Source: Arsenophonus sp964026495 (lineage in GTDB: Bacteria > Pseudomonadota > Gammaproteobacteria > Enterobacterales > Enterobacteriaceae). Taken from it: a stretch of DNA of 64,000 nucleotides. This document shows positions 60,962 through 64,000 of this stretch, piece by piece. Numbering within the stretch: position 1 is the first letter of the stretch; each line of letters starts with the position of its first letter. The translations under genes and the position numbers were made by a program. The DNA lies in assembly GCF_964026495.1 (NCBI RefSeq), contig NZ_OZ032148.1:864670-928669 (forward strand), given 5' to 3'. A model generated the notes under the pieces. That model saw only the letters and a list, made by a program, of their open reading frames with translations, did not search any database and was not told the origin of the DNA.

Positions 60962-62608
60962 TTATTTTTTGATTTTATTAGAATTATATAATCCACATTT
61001 TTCTAATCCACGATAAATAATTTGTTGTTGAACAATTGTTATAAGATTACTAACAGTATAATACAAAACCAAACCAGAGGGAAACCATAAAAAAAATAAT
61101 GTAAAAATAACAGGCATATATGTCATAATTTTTTCTTGTATAGGATCAGTAATTGTTATTGGTGACATTTTTTGTATTACATACATTGTCAAACCCATTA
61201 AACATGGCAAAATATAATAAGGATCTTGATCTGACAGATCTTGTATCCAAGCAATAAAAGAAGCATGACGTAACTCGACAGAACCCATCAACATATAATA
61301 CAAAGCCAAAAAGATAGGCATCTGAATGAGTAAAGGAAGACATCCACCCAATGGATTAACTTTTTCTGTTTGATAAAGTTTCATCATTTCTTGACTAATT
61401 CTTTGTTTATCATTACCTATTCTTTCTTTTATAGCCATAACTTTAGGTTGTAATAAACGCATTTTTGCCATTGAAGTATATTGTGCTTTAGTTAAAGGAT
61501 ACATAATAAAACGAACAATAAAAGTAATAAAAATGATAGAAAAACCCCAATTACCAATAAAACCATAAATAAATTTTAATAATTTAAATAATGGTTGAGA
61601 AATAAACCATAACCATCCATAATCAACTGTTAGATCTAAATGTCTTGCAATTACTGCCATTTCTGATTGCAATTCAGGACCGATCCATAATTGTGAAACA
61701 TAGTATGCCTTAGTTTTAGGCATTATTTTTACTGGAAAACTTTTATAACCAATAATAGCTATAGATTTATCTAAATTTATACTATATATTGTATTTATAT
61801 TTTGAGATTTTAAAATCCATGCTGTTACAAAATATTGTTGCAACATAGCGACCCATCCACTTTTTGTCTGGATATTTAAATCATCATAAATGATATCATC
61901 AAAACTATATTTTTTATAATTTTTTTTATCAGAAGAATAAGCGGTACCACGATAAGTATGCAAATCAAAATTACTATTTTCTGTAGTACGATGTTTTGGT
62001 AATTCTATCGTCTGTTTTAATTGACCAAAAAAAGATAACATCAATGGTTTATTACTAATATTATTAATATAATATTCAATAAAAATATTGTATTTACCAC
62101 GTTGTAATACATAAACTTTTTGATAAATAATTCCGTCTTTATCTATAAAAGTCAAAGGAACACGTAATTCATCTTTACTATCTTCTAACATAAAAACATT
62201 TTTGCTTGTGATGTACAAAGGCCGAAAACCTTTATTATAATTAGGATTATCTGGACCATCGTTGCCAATTATACCACTTTGTGCTTGATAAACAAAATCT
62301 TTACTAGTTTCTAATAAACGAAAAGGCTCAGATGAGTTTAATTTTTGAGAATAAGCTAATAAATTAGCTTCATTAATATCTCCACCTTCTGTATTTATAC
62401 GTAAGGCAAGTACATCAGTTTTTGCGGTAATTATTTTTCCTTTTTCATAAGTTTCTGAATTAATCTGATCATCGTAAGTAATTCTATATTTTTCTTTTAA
62501 ATTTTTATTAGAATCAAAAATCATTTTTTTGTCATTTTCCCATGTTTGCCACATTAAAAATGAAACAAATAAAAAAACTAAAAATAAAATATTTCGTTGT
62601 AAATCCAT
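60962..62608 (-). CDS. yidC: membrane protein insertase YidC
   Basis: A 548-residue insertase, the E. coli length. N-terminal membrane segment (about 5-20), large periplasmic P1 domain, then the conserved core of five membrane segments starting with the WGFSIIFITFIVRFIMYPLT region, containing the hydrophilic-groove arginine. It inserts inner membrane proteins alone or with Sec. The ATG overlaps the yidD stop by one base (TAATG), indicating coupled translation. Confidence 0.97.
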   Translation of the reverse strand: MDLQRNILFLVFLFVSFLMWQTWENDKKMIFDSNKNLKEKYRITYDDQINSETYEKGKIITAKTDVLALRINTEGGDINEANLLAYSQKLNSSEPFRLLETSKDFVYQAQSGIIGNDGPDNPNYNKGFRPLYITSKNVFMLEDSKDELRVPLTFIDKDGIIYQKVYVLQRGKYNIFIEYYINNISNKPLMLSFFGQLKQTIELPKHRTTENSNFDLHTYRGTAYSSDKKNYKKYSFDDIIYDDLNIQTKSGWVAMLQQYFVTAWILKSQNINTIYSINLDKSIAIIGYKSFPVKIMPKTKAYYVSQLWIGPELQSEMAVIARHLDLTVDYGWLWFISQPLFKLLKFIYGFIGNWGFSIIFITFIVRFIMYPLTKAQYTSMAKMRLLQPKVMAIKERIGNDKQRISQEMMKLYQTEKVNPLGGCLPLLIQMPIFLALYYMLMGSVELRHASFIAWIQDLSDQDPYYILPCLMGLTMYVIQKMSPITITDPIQEKIMTYMPVIFTLFFLWFPSGLVLYYTVSNLITIVQQQIIYRGLEKCGLYNSNKIKK

Positions 62609-62868
62609 TATTGATTTTCTCTATTATGATTAATATATTTGGACGATACTGGATCATCGCCACCTACATGTAAAGGATGGCACTTTAATATACGTTTTAT
62701 TATTAACCAAATACCTTTTATAAATCCAAATCTATATAATGCTTCAATACCATATTGAGAACAAACTGGGTTAAATCGACAATGAGATCCTAAAAATGGA
62801 CTTATTAATTGATAAAATTTTATTATTAAAATTAAAATTTGCGTGCTAAATGAGAGTGACGACACCAT
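62608..62868 (-). CDS. yidD: membrane protein insertion efficiency factor YidD
   Basis: An 86-residue protein (E. coli 85) with the family signature FNPVCSQYGIEALYRFG and the C-terminal CHPLHVGGDDPV. It has an amphipathic N-terminal helix and assists YidC-dependent insertion. Overlaps rnpA by 37 bases and yidC by one base. Confidence 0.93.
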   Translation of the reverse strand: MVSSLSFSTQILILIIKFYQLISPFLGSHCRFNPVCSQYGIEALYRFGFIKGIWLIIKRILKCHPLHVGGDDPVSSKYINHNRENQ

Positions 62869-63191
62869 AAGTAACCTAATTTTTTTGTAATTTCTTCATT
62901 GTTTAAATTTACAATACTTTTTTTTACCAAAATTACAAAATCCATCGATGGTAATTTATATCGATGTAATCGAAAATATTCTCTTACTAATCGTTTAATA
63001 CGATTACGATCATGAGATAATTTGATATTTTTTTTTGCAATAGTAAAACCGATACGTGGATATCTCAAAGTATTTGTACGTCCAAAAATAATTATTTCTG
63101 AAGAAAATACCTTTTTAGGATATTGAAAGACATAATCAAAATCTTTAGGATTTAATAATCTTAATTTACGAGGAAAAATCAATTTATTCAC
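62832..63191 (-). CDS. rnpA: ribonuclease P protein component
   Basis: A 119-residue protein cofactor of RNase P, which removes 5' leaders from tRNA precursors. The RNR motif is HDRNRIKRLVREYFR; the N-terminus FPRKLRLLNPKDF is typical. Start codon is GTG at 63191, as in E. coli, 12 bases after the rpmH stop. The gene end overlaps yidD by 37 bases. Confidence 0.95.
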   Translation of the reverse strand: MNKLIFPRKLRLLNPKDFDYVFQYPKKVFSSEIIIFGRTNTLRYPRIGFTIAKKNIKLSHDRNRIKRLVREYFRLHRYKLPSMDFVILVKKSIVNLNNEEITKKLGYLWCRHSHLARKF

Positions 63192-63203
63192 TTTTATAAA
63201 TTA

Positions 63204-63347
63204 TTATTTTGAAGAAACAGTGAGATGAGAACGAATTTTAGCACGTCGATTAGCTAAAATTTGTCGACCATTTTTAGTAGACATACGAGCACGAAAACCG
63301 TGAGATCTATTGCGTTTTAATAAAGATGGTTGAAAAGTACGTTTCAT
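63204..63347 (-). CDS. rpmH: 50S ribosomal protein L34
   Basis: A complete 47-residue small basic protein read on the minus strand: MKRTFQPSLLKRNRSHGFR, continuing with MSTKNGRQILANRRAK and ending TVSSK. This is canonical L34. An AGGT ribosome site lies upstream of the ATG at 63347. First gene of the rpmH-rnpA-yidD-yidC cluster. Confidence 0.98.
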   Translation of the reverse strand: MKRTFQPSLLKRNRSHGFRARMSTKNGRQILANRRAKIRSHLTVSSK

Positions 63348-63985
63348 AAAATTTTTACCTAATTGACAAAATTTTTTTTTGAATCAACAAGATTTATTTT
63401 TTAATTATCAAAAATAATATTAGTTATTAACATTACTCTCAGTATCAATAACATCTAAAAAATATTTTTTGATAATTTTATATTAAAATTAGAATAATAT
63501 TCTAATAAAAGATATAAAATTTCGCAATAAAAATAAATATTAAATATATTGTAAAATTGATTACGATTAAAATCTATATTTTTATTTTTTTTAGAAAAAT
63601 TAATACAAAACAATATTGTTAATATCATAAATAAGGCATGAATCTAATCCATTTTTTTGATACAAAGATAACTATCTTAAATGATTTAGAAAAAAATGAA
63701 TATTACAAATTATATTTTTAATTATATAATTAATTTATTTATTAATAAATAATAATGTATATATAATATATATGTTAATAATTTTAAATTTTTTGTTTAT
63801 TTTTTATAAAAATTTATACTAAATTTTATTTTAAAAAATAAAATTTTTTAAAACTATATGAAAGAATACAGATTTTATACATTTTTTAAGATATAATTCA
63901 TTTGCTTGATTCTTTGTTCAGTCTTTTTTGAATATTAATAATTTTATTACCTATTTAATATAACGATTTTTTATTTGCTTTGTTT
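63348..63985. other. spacer between rpmH and the presumed dnaA
   Basis: AT-rich divergent region of about 640 bases. In many gammaproteobacteria it carries the rpmH and dnaA promoters with DnaA boxes. I searched for TTATNCACA-type boxes on both strands and saw none. A promoter cannot be assigned with confidence. Confidence 0.5.
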
Positions 63986-64000
63986 GAGGGGAATTCATCG
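63986..64000 (+). promoter_or_regulatory. probable ribosome binding site of dnaA
   Basis: GAGGGG (63986-63991) is the strongest Shine-Dalgarno-like string on the plus strand here. The final G at 64000 would be the first base of a GTG or other start 8 bases later. dnaA is the expected divergent neighbour of rpmH. No coding sequence lies inside the window, so this is an inference. Confidence 0.35.

Noticed and set aside
1..64000. CRISPR arrays, insertion sequences, prophage or integrase genes
   Set aside because: No spaced direct repeats, terminal inverted repeats or recognisable transposase/integrase coding sequence seen anywhere in the window.

Overview
The window is a very AT-rich stretch of a reduced gammaproteobacterial genome, most likely from an obligate or long-term insect symbiont of the Enterobacterales. 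Gene neighbourhoods repeatedly match the E. coli/Morganellaceae order (lpp-ldtE-suf; efp/epmB/groEL-groES; tktA-epd-pgk-fbaA; tRNA-Asp-dnaQ/rnhA-yafS-gloB; pyrG-eno; dksA-pcnB-folK; sapBCDF-fabI; rpmH-rnpA-yidD-yidC-mnmE). The 46 apparently intact protein genes listed here add up to about 43 kb, roughly two thirds of the window. The rest is AT-rich spacer plus three recognisable dead or damaged genes. Intact nadR, nucleoside salvage genes, hemL, folK and epd, with ongoing decay, suggest an Arsenophonus-like symbiont. That placement is an inference and other lineages such as Sodalis-like symbionts are not excluded. There are no insertion sequences, prophage genes, CRISPR arrays or toxin/secretion loci.

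Layout. 0.2-6.6 kb: Lpp, an L,D-transpeptidase and a SUF iron-sulfur operon without sufD. 8-9.1 kb: membrane protein YdiK. 9.5-14.8 kb: NAD salvage (nadR) and nucleoside salvage (deoD, a CNT transporter) around a decayed deoB. 16-17.6 kb: a MATE exporter and tRNA-Leu(CAA). 18-22.5 kb: EF-P, its modification enzyme EpmB and the GroE chaperonin behind a heat-shock promoter. 22.7-28.7 kb: fbaA, pgk, epd, tktA and tRNA-Asp. 28.8-34.7 kb: dnaQ, rnhA, yafS, gloB, eno, pyrG. Then comes a 2.5-kb stretch without genes. 37.2-42.2 kb: mtn, erpA, hemL, mrcB. 43-49.7 kb: dksA, pcnB, folK, yadGH, hpt. 50.4-56.6 kb: a sapA relic, sapBCDF and fabI. 57.5-58.7 kb: ugd broken by four single-base losses. 59-64 kb: mnmE, yidC, yidD, rnpA, rpmH, ending at what looks like the ribosome binding site of dnaA.

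How the genes fit together. Nucleoside importer, PNP (DeoD) and hypoxanthine phosphoribosyltransferase (Hpt) form a purine salvage route from host nucleosides, while loss of DeoB blocks re-use of ribose-1-phosphate. Transketolase and Epd point to erythrose-4-phosphate feeding pyridoxal phosphate synthesis. Lpp, L,D-transpeptidase and PBP1b show that a peptidoglycan wall is still made and tied to the outer membrane. SUF components, ErpA and SufA supply Fe-S clusters. No clearly new system was found. The most interesting points are the selective losses inside conserved operons (sufD, sapA, deoB), the ugd frameshifts that are all -1 and mostly in homopolymers, and repeated 16-19-bp tandem duplications.
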